From: Gemella morbillorum
GTDB lineage: Bacteria > Bacillota > Bacilli > Staphylococcales > Gemellaceae
Assembly: GCF_900476045.1 (NCBI RefSeq)
Contig: NZ_LS483440.1
Location: forward strand, 1,054,001 to 1,118,000
Length of the DNA: 64,000 nucleotides
Direction of reading: 5' to 3'
Shown one piece after another: positions 27,230 to 37,407 of this stretch; the first letter of the stretch is position 1; the number at the start of each line of letters is the position of its first letter. The translations under genes were made by a program, and so were the position numbers. The notes under the pieces are model-generated. The model made no database searches. It was not told where the DNA came from and was given only the letters and a program-made list of their open reading frames with translations.

Positions 27230-28672
27230 CTATTTCTCGCTGTATGGATCAATATCCATTTCTTCCAATTTAACAAACTTTCTTTTAGTCACCAATTTAA
27301 ACGACATATATAAAATTAAACATATTACTGGGCAAACTAAATTGTATGACATCTGAATAATTCCACCTGTCAAATAATCAGACACTAACTGTAAAATTAT
27401 AATTATTCCAAAAGAAATCAAAGCTATATAAGAGCCAATTACACCTGTTTTAGCTGTATATGGTAGTACATCTTCTGCTTTTTTCCCTTGTTTTACTATT
27501 GCTTTTCTCAAACGAATTTGTGAAATTAAAGATACCATCCAAATAATCATTACTACAATTCCTACCATAGAAAGGAGCATATAATATCCTTTGGGATTAT
27601 ATTTTTCAAAAATAAAACATAGTATCATAAATATAACTGAAAATGATAACGCAATTGTTGGAGTAGAGTTTGAGTTTAATTTTTTAAATGATTTTGGTCC
27701 ATAATTACTCAAACTCAATGAAAATAGCTGTCTACTAGAAACATACATACCAGAATTTGCTGCTGAAAGCACAGAAGTTAATATTACTATATTCATAATA
27801 ACAGCAGCTATTCCTAAACCAATATTTTGAAATACAATTGTAAAAGGGGACGCTGTAACATTATTAGTATCTAAGAGTCTAGGATCATCTGCAGACACTA
27901 TAGATGAAATAATAAACATAGTTGCTATATAAAATATTAAAATTCTCCAAAATACCTGCTTTACAGCTTTAGGCATAGTCTCTTTAGGGTTAGGTGATTC
28001 TCCTGCTGTTACTGCAACAATCTCAGTTCCCCCAAAAGAAAAAGCCGCTGTTGAGAAAATTCCAAACAATCCTAAAAGACCTGCAGTAGAAGTTTTTTCT
28101 CCATTTTTTATGAAAGTTGTTATTCCTGCATCAGTATTATTAGTTATTCCAAAAATAATTGCTGCTCCTACTATAAGAAATACAATTACTGTTAAAACTT
28201 TTATTATAGTTATCCAGTACTCTACCTCTCCAAAAACTTTTACACTTACTAAATTTAAAATATATAATAACACTAAAAAAAACATACAAATATAAAATGT
28301 AGAGAATTGTCTAAAAAATTCCCAGTAGTGTAAAATTTTCGATAAAGTTATAATATCTACACTAGATACCAAGATCCATAATATCCAATATAACCAACCT
28401 ATACCAAAACCTAACCCTGGATCAATAAATCTTGTTGCATACGAACCAAATGAACCAGAAACAGGATAAAATGTAGCTAGTTCTCCTATAGAAGCCATTA
28501 AAAAGTAAATAACAACTCCGATTAAGCCATACGTAAATACAGCACCATAAGAACCTGCTTTACTAACTACAGCACCACTAGCCATAAACAAACCAGTACC
28601 TATACATCCACCAATTGCTATCATTGTTATGTGGCGTGCTTGTAATTTTCTTTCCATTTTTTGATTTGTCAT
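27230..28672 (-). CDS. Amino acid permease, APC superfamily (AAT type)
   Basis: A 12-helix permease of about 480 residues. The N-terminus ERKLQARHITMIAIGGCIGTGLF is the AAT-family signature, and the GTEIVAVTAGESPNPKETMPKA loop (cited in parts: GGTEIVAVTAGES) is conserved in lysine, GABA and aromatic amino-acid permeases. The exact substrate cannot be read off. ATG at 28672 is chosen over that at 28681 because GAAAGG sits 8 bases before it but directly abuts the other. Monocistronic. Confidence 0.9.
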   Translation of the reverse strand: MTNQKMERKLQARHITMIAIGGCIGTGLFMASGAVVSKAGSYGAVFTYGLIGVVIYFLMASIGELATFYPVSGSFGSYATRFIDPGLGFGIGWLYWILWILVSSVDIITLSKILHYWEFFRQFSTFYICMFFLVLLYILNLVSVKVFGEVEYWITIIKVLTVIVFLIVGAAIIFGITNNTDAGITTFIKNGEKTSTAGLLGLFGIFSTAAFSFGGTEIVAVTAGESPNPKETMPKAVKQVFWRILIFYIATMFIISSIVSADDPRLLDTNNVTASPFTIVFQNIGLGIAAVIMNIVILTSVLSAANSGMYVSSRQLFSLSLSNYGPKSFKKLNSNSTPTIALSFSVIFMILCFIFEKYNPKGYYMLLSMVGIVVMIIWMVSLISQIRLRKAIVKQGKKAEDVLPYTAKTGVIGSYIALISFGIIIILQLVSDYLTGGIIQMSYNLVCPVICLILYMSFKLVTKRKFVKLEEMDIDPYSEK

Positions 28673-28707
28673 TCTATACATCCTTTCTCTAAAGTATTTT
28701 ATAATTG

Positions 28708-28736
28708 ATTATACTAGACTTTTCTATTTTTGTAAA
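28708..28736 (-). promoter_or_regulatory. Promoter of the amino-acid permease gene
   Basis: TTTACA (28731-28736), 17-base spacer, TATAAT (28708-28713), minus strand. Confidence 0.75.
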
Positions 28737-28789
28737 TTGTTTCTAGAAAATATATGTGTATTTTCATTTTAATACTATAAACAAAAAAA

Positions 28790-28814
28790 GACGATTTCCA
28801 TATTAGAAATCGTC
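28790..28814 (-). terminator. Rho-independent terminator of ftsZ
   Basis: 8-bp arms gacgattt (28790-28797) and aaatcgtc (28807-28814) followed on the minus strand by a run of U; it ends the dcw cluster. Confidence 0.85.
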
Positions 28815-28825
28815 CTTAGTATTTA

Positions 28826-29917
28826 TTATATTTCTCTTCTAGTTCTTCTTCTTGGACGTGGATACATTTCTTGTTCTACTTCATTTTTTCCATACCCACT
28901 TGTAAATGAACTAGCTTCTGGTTGTGCTGGACGTTGCGCTAAAATATCTCTTTCGACACTAACCCCGTCTTCTTCAAATCCAGTGGCGATAACTGTAACA
29001 ATAATTTCATCTGTTTTTTCTAAATCTTCGTTAAATACTGTACCGAAAATCATGTTTACTTCATCGTCACTAGCTTCTTGAACAATACTTGCTGCTGCTT
29101 GTGCTTCAAATAAACTTAGTGATGGGCCACCAGTAATGTTTAATAATACACCTTTTGCTCCTACGATAGAAGTTTCTAATAATGGTGATGAAATTGCTTT
29201 TTTAGCAGCTTCAATTGCTCTGTTTTCACCAGTTGCTACACCAATTCCCATTAATGCAGAACCTTGGTCAGCCATAATAGCTTTTACATCTGCAAAGTCA
29301 AGATTAACTGTTCCTGATACGTTAATTAAATCAGATATACCTTGAACACCTTGGCGTAAAACATTATCAGCCTCAACAAATGCTTGCATCATTGGAGTAG
29401 ATTTATCTACGATGTCTAATAATCTATCATTAGGGATTACGATAAGAGTATCTACTGCTCCTTTAAGTGAATTGATTCCTGCTGTAGATTGTACTTGACG
29501 CTTTTTACCTTCGAAATTGAACGGACGAGTGACAACACCTACTGTTAATGCTCCTAATTCTTTTGCAATACTTGCTACGATTGGAGCTGCTCCAGTACCT
29601 GTTCCTCCTCCCATACCAGAAGTTACAAATACCATATCTGCACCTTCTAAAGCTGCTTCAATTTTATCTTTTGTTTCTTCAGCGGCTTTACGTCCTACTT
29701 CAGGATTAGCACCTGCACCCAATCCTTTTGTTAGCTTCTCTCCAATTTGAATTCTTACATCTGCTTTAGAACGTTTTAAAGCTTGAGCATCTGTATTGAT
29801 TGCGATAAACTCTACATTTTTTATTCCACTTTCTTTCATTCGGTCAACGGCATTTCCTCCACCGCCACCTACACCGACTACTTTAATTACTGCTGATTGA
29901 TCAAATTCTTCAAACAT
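28826..29917 (-). CDS. ftsZ: Cell division GTPase FtsZ
   Basis: Tubulin-like GTPase that forms the Z-ring. The 363 residues show the nucleotide-binding [12 protein letters not shown] (about 16-27), the tubulin signature [10 protein letters not shown] (about 103-112) and the T7-loop region [17 protein letters not shown]. After the core (about residue 320) the tail is short and ends [19 protein letters not shown]. The usual D-I-P-x-F-L peptide that docks FtsA and other partners is not recognisable; only the basic end is kept. Start ATG has GGAGG upstream. Last gene of the cluster, 20 bases after ftsA. Confidence 0.97.
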   Translation of the reverse strand: MFEEFDQSAVIKVVGVGGGGGNAVDRMKESGIKNVEFIAINTDAQALKRSKADVRIQIGEKLTKGLGAGANPEVGRKAAEETKDKIEAALEGADMVFVTSGMGGGTGTGAAPIVASIAKELGALTVGVVTRPFNFEGKKRQVQSTAGINSLKGAVDTLIVIPNDRLLDIVDKSTPMMQAFVEADNVLRQGVQGISDLINVSGTVNLDFADVKAIMADQGSALMGIGVATGENRAIEAAKKAISSPLLETSIVGAKGVLLNITGGPSLSLFEAQAAASIVQEASDDEVNMIFGTVFNEDLEKTDEIIVTVIATGFEEDGVSVERDILAQRPAQPEASSFTSGYGKNEVEQEMYPRPRRRTRREI

Positions 29918-29936
29918 TATTTAATTCCTCCTATTA

Positions 29937-31316
29937 TTATTCAAAAAATGAATTATACATCTTACTAAGTTTAGAAAAGAAGTTTTGTTCTTTTTCATTT
30001 TCTTCTTTATTATTTACGTCTTCTTCGTAATAATCATTCTCTTCATCATGTTCAATATTTTTATCGTCTGTAATTAGACTCTCTGCAGTTGGAGTAGGTA
30101 TAGCTATCTCCTCTACAGTTGAAATGTTTTCAAAAGTTGAATTCGTGTTTTTTATGATAGGTACATCTTCTGTTACTTGATAACCAAGTAACGATTCCAT
30201 TTTATAACTGCTTGTTAGCGCTCCTACTACCACTGATAATTCTGGAGAATTAGCTCCTATTATTTTAGGGGAACCAATTCTTACATTCATTTTTCTTAGC
30301 ATATCTTTTGCTAATTCCAAAACACCTGGCATTTGAGTAGTTCCACCCGTTAAAACAACATTTCCTTTTACTCTATTAATACCTGCTTTTCTTAAAACAT
30401 CAAAAGAACGTAAAATTATTTCTTCAACTATTTCTTCAATGTAGTCTGCTAACTCTTTTTGCGTATAGGGCTCTTCATTAGGCTCTAAGTTATCTAATTC
30501 AATAATCACCTGTGGTGAAGCCATATCATAAAAAGCATGACCTTGAGTTAACTTTATTTCCTCTGCACGTTTCATAGGAACATTTAAGACATCAGAAATC
30601 ATTCTAGTTATATCTTCACCAGCAAGTTCTATAGATTGCGATAATTGTAAAATTCCATCTTCAAAATAACTTACTGTTGTAAGTCCTGCTCCTATATCAA
30701 TAACAACAGAACCATAATCTTTCTCTTCTTCGTTTAAAAGTAATTCTCCTAACGCATGAGAAGTACAAAATGTTTCATTACAATCAAGTCTTAAATTCTC
30801 TATACACTTATATATTGTATGCAAGTGCGTTTTAGAAGTAAGAACCCTATTCCCAGTAATTTCAAAAGTATTATGCACTGTCATTCCTTTTGGTTTTCTA
30901 ATATTCTCAATATCATCTAACCTATAGTAGTCTGGAATTACTTGTACTACTTCTCTTTCCCTTGGTAATGGTAAAATCTTAGCTTCTTCTATTACTTCCT
31001 CTATATCTCTACCATCAATATCATGTTTTGTATCGAACTTAATTTCCGCTACACTTTTCTTAATATGAGTGTGTATACTTGGAACTGCTACATATACTGA
31101 CCTTATATCTTTATTAGCTTCACTTTTTGCAATATCAATCGCTTTTTGAATATCCCTAGATGCCGATTCCACATCAATTATATTTCCTCGTTTTATCGAT
31201 GTAGTTTTCACAATTCCTACACCTAGTATATTCAATTTTTCATATACTACATCTGCTATAATCACTTTTATACTTGATGATCCTAAGTCTATTGAAGTAT
31301 ATAATTGTGAACTCAA
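29937..31316 (-). CDS. ftsA: Cell division protein FtsA
   Basis: Actin-like protein that tethers FtsZ to the membrane. It has about 459 residues. The phosphate-binding loop SIDLGSSSIKVII is at the N-terminus, the 1C domain follows, and the second phosphate loop is DIGAGLTTVS; the adenosine motif is VLTGGTTQMPG. An acidic linker rich in Glu and Asn leads to a C-terminal amphipathic helix (FFSKLSKMYNSFFE) for membrane binding. TTG at 31316 has GGAG at good spacing; the GTG at 31325 would overlap the ribosome site. It has its own promoter region and is separated from divIB by a terminator. Confidence 0.95.
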   Translation of the reverse strand: MSSQLYTSIDLGSSSIKVIIADVVYEKLNILGVGIVKTTSIKRGNIIDVESASRDIQKAIDIAKSEANKDIRSVYVAVPSIHTHIKKSVAEIKFDTKHDIDGRDIEEVIEEAKILPLPREREVVQVIPDYYRLDDIENIRKPKGMTVHNTFEITGNRVLTSKTHLHTIYKCIENLRLDCNETFCTSHALGELLLNEEEKDYGSVVIDIGAGLTTVSYFEDGILQLSQSIELAGEDITRMISDVLNVPMKRAEEIKLTQGHAFYDMASPQVIIELDNLEPNEEPYTQKELADYIEEIVEEIILRSFDVLRKAGINRVKGNVVLTGGTTQMPGVLELAKDMLRKMNVRIGSPKIIGANSPELSVVVGALTSSYKMESLLGYQVTEDVPIIKNTNSTFENISTVEEIAIPTPTAESLITDDKNIEHDEENDYYEEDVNNKEENEKEQNFFSKLSKMYNSFFE

Positions 31317-31402
31317 GTCAAACACTCCTTCCTTAATAATATCTTATATTTCTTTAATAATAAAATTGTAAATACACAACAAATTCTATTTACACATACT
31401 AA

Positions 31403-31411
31403 ATTATATCA
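31403..31411 (-). promoter_or_regulatory. Extended -10 promoter of ftsA-ftsZ
   Basis: TGATATAAT (TGN-TATAAT) on the minus strand at 31403-31411, about 90 bases before ftsA. No good -35 is present; an A/T-rich tract lies upstream. The long runs of A and T around 31411-31480 show nothing else. Confidence 0.55.
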
Positions 31412-31524
31412 CAAAATTTAAAAAAAAAATATGAAAAAAGCTAAAAAAATTAAAATTTTATTAAAATATTTTTAAATTGTAATATAATTTCATTATATCT
31501 TTTAATTACTTGTTAACTAGAGAA

Positions 31525-31561
31525 AAAATCTATCCAAGACTGAAAATTTCGAATAGATTTT
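31525..31561 (-). terminator. Rho-independent terminator of the mraZ-divIB operon
   Basis: 9-bp arms aaaatctat (31525-31533) and atagatttt (31553-31561), right after divIB, separating it from ftsA-ftsZ. Confidence 0.75.
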
Positions 31562-31576
31562 AATTTATTATTTTTA

Positions 31577-32530
31577 CTAAGTATTTTTTCTTTTATTTGC
31601 TTGAGTCGACGCTTGATTATTATTTTGTGAATTTATCGCACGGTTTTGAGTTGTGTTTTTATCACTTGAAGAATTATCTTCTTTATTTTGAGATTCAGAA
31701 GTTGTTTTTTCTTTATCATTACTTGTATCTACTGAATTTTTAGCTAATAAGTTCTTAATGTTTTGGATACGTTGTTTTTCACTTTTAGACGTTTCTAAAT
31801 ATGCACCATTAATCAAATTTAATGTTGTATTTTTTTTGTCATCAATATACTTAGAAATTTCATCATAATAATTAAGTTTTTGTGCGAAATTTGCTCTTGA
31901 AACTTTTATTTTTTGACCATCATTCATGTATATTGTTAAATTTCCATCATCTTCGCTAATTATTTCTGATATTTGAATTAGAATTTCTTGTTTTAATTCT
32001 AATAGATTTTTATAAACTTCTTTTAATTTTTCTTCATCTTCTTTGAAGTTTTCTAATATAGGTAAATTATAATTATTACGAACTTGACCACTATACGTTC
32101 TTCCATTTTCCATAATTATCTCTATTTGCCCATCAGTCTTTTTATTTTTAGCAATAAACCTATATTCTTCTACTTTTATATCAATTTTTGACGGGAATGT
32201 ACTCTTTACAGTGACCTCTTTAAATATACTATATTTATTTTTAATATTATTTCTTACTTCATCATTTTTTATAGTCCATGTTTTTAAATTAGAATTTATA
32301 TTCCCAGCAGCTAAAATCTCATCTTTAGTTATTTGATTTTCACCAGAAACATTAATAGTTTTAAGTTTCACATAGCTACTAAACATGAATCCCACGCCCA
32401 AAATTACGGTTAAAAATAACAATACTATTAAAGATAATTCTCTTCTTTTTTTCTTTTTTATTTTTTCTAGTGAACTTTTTCGCTTATCTTTATTAATCTT
32501 CGAAAGTAGCTTTTTATTTTTTTCATTCAT
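31577..32530 (-). CDS. divIB: Cell division protein DivIB/FtsQ
   Basis: Bitopic membrane protein of the divisome, 317 residues. A basic cytoplasmic N-terminus (about 40 residues) leads to one membrane helix (ELSLIVLLFLTVILGVGFMF, about 31-50). The POTRA domain follows (VKLKTINVSGENQITKDEIL...), then the beta domain, and a Ser/Asn/Gln/Lys-rich disordered tail (about 275-317). It works with FtsL and DivIC to regulate septal peptidoglycan synthesis. It is 6 bases after murD. Confidence 0.93.
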   Translation of the reverse strand: MNEKNKKLLSKINKDKRKSSLEKIKKKKRRELSLIVLLFLTVILGVGFMFSSYVKLKTINVSGENQITKDEILAAGNINSNLKTWTIKNDEVRNNIKNKYSIFKEVTVKSTFPSKIDIKVEEYRFIAKNKKTDGQIEIIMENGRTYSGQVRNNYNLPILENFKEDEEKLKEVYKNLLELKQEILIQISEIISEDDGNLTIYMNDGQKIKVSRANFAQKLNYYDEISKYIDDKKNTTLNLINGAYLETSKSEKQRIQNIKNLLAKNSVDTSNDKEKTTSESQNKEDNSSSDKNTTQNRAINSQNNNQASTQANKRKNT

Positions 32531-32536
32531 ACACAG

Positions 32537-33877
32537 TTAGTCCTCACTACTGATTTTTTCAAACATAGTAATAAATTCGTCTCCACGATCTTCAAAGCAC
32601 TTATACTGATCCCATGATGCACAAGCTGGTGATAGTAACACTGTATCTCCGTTTTTTGCTAAACTGCTAGCTAACTTAGTAGCATCTGCAACTTTTATGG
32701 CTTTAATACATTTCACATTATGCTGAATCGCTAAACTATATAATAATTCTTTACTTTCTCCTACTACAACCATAACTTTTATTTTACTTAGATATGGAAT
32801 TAACTCTTTAAAGTCAATTCCTCTATCCTTACCACCACATATTAAAATAATATTTTTATCGAATCCTGATAACGCGGTTGTTGTTGCTACTGGATTAGTT
32901 GCTTTAGAGTCATTGTAATATTTTACACCTTTGTATTCTCCTACATATTGCAATCTATGCTTAACTCCACTAAAATTATACAGTACTTGTTGAATAGCAT
33001 CTGTACTTGCGCCTTTTAAATAAGAAATAATAGCTGCATTTATTGCATTTTCAACATTATGCATACCTGGTAGTTTAAGTTTTGTACTATCAAATAACTC
33101 AGTTTCTCTAAACATTACTATATTTTCTTTAATATATACAGCTGCGCTTATATTTTCTTTTGTATCATAGAAAATTATAGTAGCCTTAATTTTATCTAAA
33201 TTATACTTTTCTTTTTCTTTTATATTTATAATTAAGAAATCATCTTTGGTTTGATTTACATATATTTTTTTCTTAGCATTTTGATAATTTTCTAAATTCC
33301 CATGATAATCTAAATGTCCTTCTCCTAAATTAGTTATCACTGCTATGCTTGGCTTGAAATATTTAGTTCCTTCTAATTGGAATGATGAGACTTCTGTAAC
33401 AATTAGTGACTTCGGATGATTATAGGCTACTTCTACACTTGGATAGCCGATATTTCCAGCTAAAAATACATCTTTATTAGCTTTTTTTAATATATCATAA
33501 GTCATTTGTGTTGTAGTTGTTTTTCCATTTGTTCCTGTTATAGCAACCATATCAATAGAGAATAGCGTATTAGCTAATTCAATTTCTGTGATAATATCTA
33601 TTCCCATTTCCACAGCTTTCTGTAAAAACTCTATTTGATATTTTATTCCTGGATTTTTAACTATTAAATCAACTGTCTCTAATAATTCAAGCGGGTGTCC
33701 ACCATCAATTATTTCTATTCCCAATTCACGAAGTTCTTGAGCTTTTTCATCATTACTCAAATCGTCATAAGAGTTTAACTTAACATCATACCCTAGTTTC
33801 TTTAAAATTTTTACAGTTGAATATCCACTTCGCGCAAAACCCAAAACTAATATTCTTTTATTTTTTAAATTAATCAT
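32537..33877 (-). CDS. murD: UDP-N-acetylmuramoyl-L-alanine:D-glutamate ligase MurD
   Basis: Cytosolic ligase adding D-Glu in peptidoglycan precursor synthesis. The N-terminal Rossmann domain shows RILVLGFARSGYS, the ATP loop is ITGTNGKTTTTQ (about 113-124), and the C-terminal domain has KYYNDSKATNPVAT and CGGKDRG. About 446 residues, normal for MurD. ATG at 33877 is one base after the mraY stop; an upstream in-frame TTG is less likely since GGGG precedes the ATG. Confidence 0.96.
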   Translation of the reverse strand: MINLKNKRILVLGFARSGYSTVKILKKLGYDVKLNSYDDLSNDEKAQELRELGIEIIDGGHPLELLETVDLIVKNPGIKYQIEFLQKAVEMGIDIITEIELANTLFSIDMVAITGTNGKTTTTQMTYDILKKANKDVFLAGNIGYPSVEVAYNHPKSLIVTEVSSFQLEGTKYFKPSIAVITNLGEGHLDYHGNLENYQNAKKKIYVNQTKDDFLIINIKEKEKYNLDKIKATIIFYDTKENISAAVYIKENIVMFRETELFDSTKLKLPGMHNVENAINAAIISYLKGASTDAIQQVLYNFSGVKHRLQYVGEYKGVKYYNDSKATNPVATTTALSGFDKNIILICGGKDRGIDFKELIPYLSKIKVMVVVGESKELLYSLAIQHNVKCIKAIKVADATKLASSLAKNGDTVLLSPACASWDQYKCFEDRGDEFITMFEKISSED

Positions 33878-33878
33878 T

Positions 33879-34862
33879 TTATAGTACCCCAATAAAATAT
33901 CCTATTGCAGATGATATTACTGCAATAATCACGAATATGTATACTGTTTTCACCTCACCATATCCCGTCAATTCAAAATGGTGGTGTAATGGTGACATTT
34001 TAAAAATTCTCTTTCCTGTTTTTTTAAAGTATGCAACCTGAATGATTACTGATAATGTTTCTAGAATATACACTAAACCAATAAATAAAAATACTATTTC
34101 TTTGTGTAATATTATTGATATAGCTGCTAAAATTCCACCTAATGCAAGAGAACCTGTATCTCCCATAAAAATTTTTGCAGGCTTTTTGTTAAATAATAAA
34201 AATCCTAATAGCGCACCAACAATAGCCAAACAGAATACTAACACTGGAAAATTATTTTCTTTATACGCCAACAGCGCAAATGTACTGGTTGTTATTATCG
34301 TTACACTTGTAGCTAGACCATCTAGCCCATCTGTTAAATTAACTGCATTCGAAAATCCTGTCTGCCAAAATATAACAAATAACAAATATAAATAAGAAAT
34401 ATTTAGCTGATAATTAATTATTGGTATTTCTATAAAGTTGACATTATCATATACTAATGATACTAAAATATAAAATATTAATGAAAATACTATTTGCAAT
34501 AATAATTTTTTTCTTGGTGATAAACCATCATTTTTCTTTTTTACAACTATTAACATATCATCTATATAACCAATTATTGCAAATGACACTGTCGTATAAA
34601 TGAATAATAAATAATATTTTATATTTTCGCTATTTAAAAACATAGCTATTATAAGAGCCACAACAATTGCCAGGATAAATGAAATTCCTCCCATTGTCGG
34701 AGTACCCTTTTTATGAATATGACTCTGTGGACCTTCTTGTCTTATTTCTTGACCAAATTTAAGATAATGTAAATATTTTATTAATTTCGGTAGCATCACT
34801 ACAGTTAGCAAAAATGCCACTAGCAATAACGATATAGCAATTATTATACCTGAATTACCCAT
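33879..34862 (-). CDS. mraY: Phospho-N-acetylmuramoyl-pentapeptide transferase MraY
   Basis: Ten-helix membrane enzyme that makes lipid I from UDP-MurNAc-pentapeptide and undecaprenyl phosphate. 327 residues. Catalytic motifs are FAIIGYIDDMLIV (Asp-Asp pair), NAVNLTDGLDGLA and FMGDTGSLALGG. The C-terminal HHHFE-containing loop (PLHHHFELTGYGE) is the family signature. It lies between the penicillin-binding protein gene (9 bases upstream) and murD (1 base downstream). Confidence 0.97.
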   Translation of the reverse strand: MGNSGIIIAISLLLVAFLLTVVMLPKLIKYLHYLKFGQEIRQEGPQSHIHKKGTPTMGGISFILAIVVALIIAMFLNSENIKYYLLFIYTTVSFAIIGYIDDMLIVVKKKNDGLSPRKKLLLQIVFSLIFYILVSLVYDNVNFIEIPIINYQLNISYLYLLFVIFWQTGFSNAVNLTDGLDGLATSVTIITTSTFALLAYKENNFPVLVFCLAIVGALLGFLLFNKKPAKIFMGDTGSLALGGILAAISIILHKEIVFLFIGLVYILETLSVIIQVAYFKKTGKRIFKMSPLHHHFELTGYGEVKTVYIFVIIAVISSAIGYFIGVL

Positions 34863-34871
34863 TTCGTTCTC

Positions 34872-37070
34872 CTAACTAAATTTTATTTTTATATTATCCC
34901 CTTTTTTCACAATTCTTCTAGCTGGTACTGATTGTTGTTTTACATAACCATTTCCTTCAGTTTCTATATTTAACCCAGCTAACTCAGCATAATTTAAAAC
35001 ATCAGCTTTAGACCATCCTAAAAAATTAGGTAATATCATATTTTCATTTGAACTCAATAAAAATACTTTATCATCTTTCTTCAATATATTACCTTGAGAA
35101 GGAAATTGTCCCAATACTTCATCTCCCGAACCTATAACTACTATATTTTTTGTTTGTGTAGATAATTTTGAAATAACTTCATTAATATTTTTCCCTTGGA
35201 AATTATCCATCATATAATTTTGAAGATTTTCATCACTACTTGTTTTTTTAACATTCAAGTAATTTAATATATTTTGCATTATAGGTTTAAATATCTCTGA
35301 TGCCCCATTAGCAGAACTTTCAGCAAGTTTTTTATTTGGAAGTTTCATTCCTACATATAAAATTACTTCAGGATTTTCACTTGGTGCATACCCTAAAAAT
35401 GAATGTAACACTTTATATGGGCTCTTGTAGTATGTTCCTGTTTTCGGATCAACGACTTCGGCTGTTCCTGTTTTCCCAGAAACACTATAATTTTCTATAG
35501 AGTAACGTTTACCACCTGTGCCCCATTCCCCATTTACAACACCATAAAGTTCTTCTTTCATTTTTTCTGCTGTAGTTTTTGAAATTGGTGTTCCAACAAC
35601 AGTTCTTTGACCTATATTAACATCTTTATTTAATGTTTTATCATGTACTCTTTGTAAAAAATACGGTAATAGCATTTGGCCTTCATTCAAAATAGCCGTT
35701 TCTGCCTGAACCATTTGCATAGCAGTAACCGTACTACCTTGACCGAACACCGTAGTTGAGGCTGATACTTTATTATTAAATACTAAGTCACCCGTAGCCT
35801 CATTACCATATAAAGAATTTGTACTTTTTCCGAATCCAAAACTCTCTAATCCTGTTTTTAATTTTTCTCTACCTAACCCTTCCAATAAAGTAAGCATAAG
35901 TGTATTTGATGATTGTTGGAAACCGTGTCGTTGTGTAATAGTTCCCCATCCCGTTTTATTCCAGTCATAAATAGTAGCGTCTTCTACTCTATATGAACCA
36001 GATTTGTAATATGCATTGGGATTATAAATATTATTTTCTACCATTAATGACATTGAGAACGTCTTTAGAGTAGATCCAGGCTCATACGCTGAATTATAGA
36101 ATATATTCGCCCATGCTTTCTCCAAGTTTTCTTGAGTATTCGGGTTAAAAGCTGGAGTTTGTCCTAACCCTAAAATTTCTCCAGTTTTAGCACTTACAGC
36201 TATTGCAAATGCACTTTCCGGCTCATATTTATCATGGATATCTTTTAAAGTATTATCTATAAATCCTTGAATATTTTTATCTATAGTTAAGTAAATATCT
36301 GCACCATCAACTGGGTTAATTTCAACTTTTGGAATATTAGAAACTATTTTCCCCCATGCATCTTTTGCATATGTTATATGACCTTCTTTTCCTCTTAAAT
36401 AGTAATCAAATGTTTTTTCTATTCCTAAGCGACCTGTTATTAAATCACTATCTGGAGAATTTTGAGCAAAGCCTAAAAAGTTCCCTAACATACTACCATT
36501 TGGATAATACCTCTTCGTTGTTGCTATAAACTGTATTCCTGGTAAATTTAGTGCTTCTATTTTTTTCTTATTTTCTATACTTATATCTTTTCCAGCTGTA
36601 CCAAACTCTACCTGGTAAACACCCTGTTTTAATAATATCTCTTTTATCTTACTTTTATCTAATTTAATAAAATTAGATAGCTCGTCAGCAGTCTTGTCTA
36701 CATCCACTACATGACGAGGATTTTTTTCATCTTCTGTAGCCTTATCAGATACAACAGCAACAAGCTTATATGATTCTATATTGTCTGCCAATATATTACC
36801 ATTTCTATCAAATATTTTTCCTCTTTTAGGTTGTAAACTAGTATCTATTTTATATTTCTTATCCGCAAGTTCAGACAGATTTTGACCTCTAACAGTGCCA
36901 ATAAGCATCATTTGTCCTATATTAATGATAACTACCCATACAAAGAAAAAAACAAAAATTAGAAGAAATACTATTTTTGTTCTTTCCCTTGAAATATAAT
37001 CTTTTTTTTCTAAACTTTTTCTGTCTTCCAGAAACTTCAAAGTAAATAGTTTCCTAAAAAGTTTTTTCAA
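34872..37070 (-). CDS. pbpB: Division-specific class B penicillin-binding protein with PASTA domains (PbpB/FtsI type)
   Basis: Septal transpeptidase of 732 residues. One N-terminal membrane helix (about 32-52), a dimerisation domain (RGKIFDRNGNILADN), and the transpeptidase domain with catalytic Ser333 in GSTLK, SSN (387-389) and KTGT (533-536). Two PASTA repeats (about 615-675 and 676-732) end the protein, as in S. aureus PBP1 and pneumococcal PBP2x. The start appears to be TTG right after the ftsL stop, with AGTGAGA as a weak ribosome site, so coupling to ftsL is likely. Confidence 0.95.
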   Translation of the reverse strand: MKKLFRKLFTLKFLEDRKSLEKKDYISRERTKIVFLLIFVFFFVWVVIINIGQMMLIGTVRGQNLSELADKKYKIDTSLQPKRGKIFDRNGNILADNIESYKLVAVVSDKATEDEKNPRHVVDVDKTADELSNFIKLDKSKIKEILLKQGVYQVEFGTAGKDISIENKKKIEALNLPGIQFIATTKRYYPNGSMLGNFLGFAQNSPDSDLITGRLGIEKTFDYYLRGKEGHITYAKDAWGKIVSNIPKVEINPVDGADIYLTIDKNIQGFIDNTLKDIHDKYEPESAFAIAVSAKTGEILGLGQTPAFNPNTQENLEKAWANIFYNSAYEPGSTLKTFSMSLMVENNIYNPNAYYKSGSYRVEDATIYDWNKTGWGTITQRHGFQQSSNTLMLTLLEGLGREKLKTGLESFGFGKSTNSLYGNEATGDLVFNNKVSASTTVFGQGSTVTAMQMVQAETAILNEGQMLLPYFLQRVHDKTLNKDVNIGQRTVVGTPISKTTAEKMKEELYGVVNGEWGTGGKRYSIENYSVSGKTGTAEVVDPKTGTYYKSPYKVLHSFLGYAPSENPEVILYVGMKLPNKKLAESSANGASEIFKPIMQNILNYLNVKKTSSDENLQNYMMDNFQGKNINEVISKLSTQTKNIVVIGSGDEVLGQFPSQGNILKKDDKVFLLSSNENMILPNFLGWSKADVLNYAELAGLNIETEGNGYVKQQSVPARRIVKKGDNIKIKFS

Positions 37071-37397
37071 TTATCTCACTACCTTTATATTGTCTTTTTG
37101 AGTTTTCATACCCATAGTCTCAGCTATTTTTTTAACTCTTTCATACGAAGACAAATCATTTATAATAACCTTTTGCTCATTATTATCTTTTTGTTTTTCC
37201 GAAATTATTACATCATTTTTTTGCTGAGCGCTTCTTAATGAATAAAGTTCTCCTTTATAGTTTAACATAACTACGTTAGCAAGTAAAATAACTCCTACAA
37301 AAACACCATATCCTGCTTTTTCTAAAAAATTAAATTTTACCTTTTCCTGAACTTTTCTTACTCCATATTCATTGCTATATACTTTTAATGTTGCCAT
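37071..37397 (-). CDS. ftsL: Cell division protein FtsL
   Basis: Small bitopic divisome protein of 108 residues: basic N-terminus, one membrane helix (about 33-51, FVGVILLANVVMLNYKGELY) and an extracytoplasmic coiled coil. It partners DivIB and DivIC and helps activate the septal synthase. The position between rsmH and pbpB is the standard ftsL locus, which is the main evidence since FtsL sequences are poorly conserved. Confidence 0.9.
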   Translation of the reverse strand: MATLKVYSNEYGVRKVQEKVKFNFLEKAGYGVFVGVILLANVVMLNYKGELYSLRSAQQKNDVIISEKQKDNNEQKVIINDLSSYERVKKIAETMGMKTQKDNIKVVR

Positions 37398-37407
37398 TAA
37401 CCTTTTC

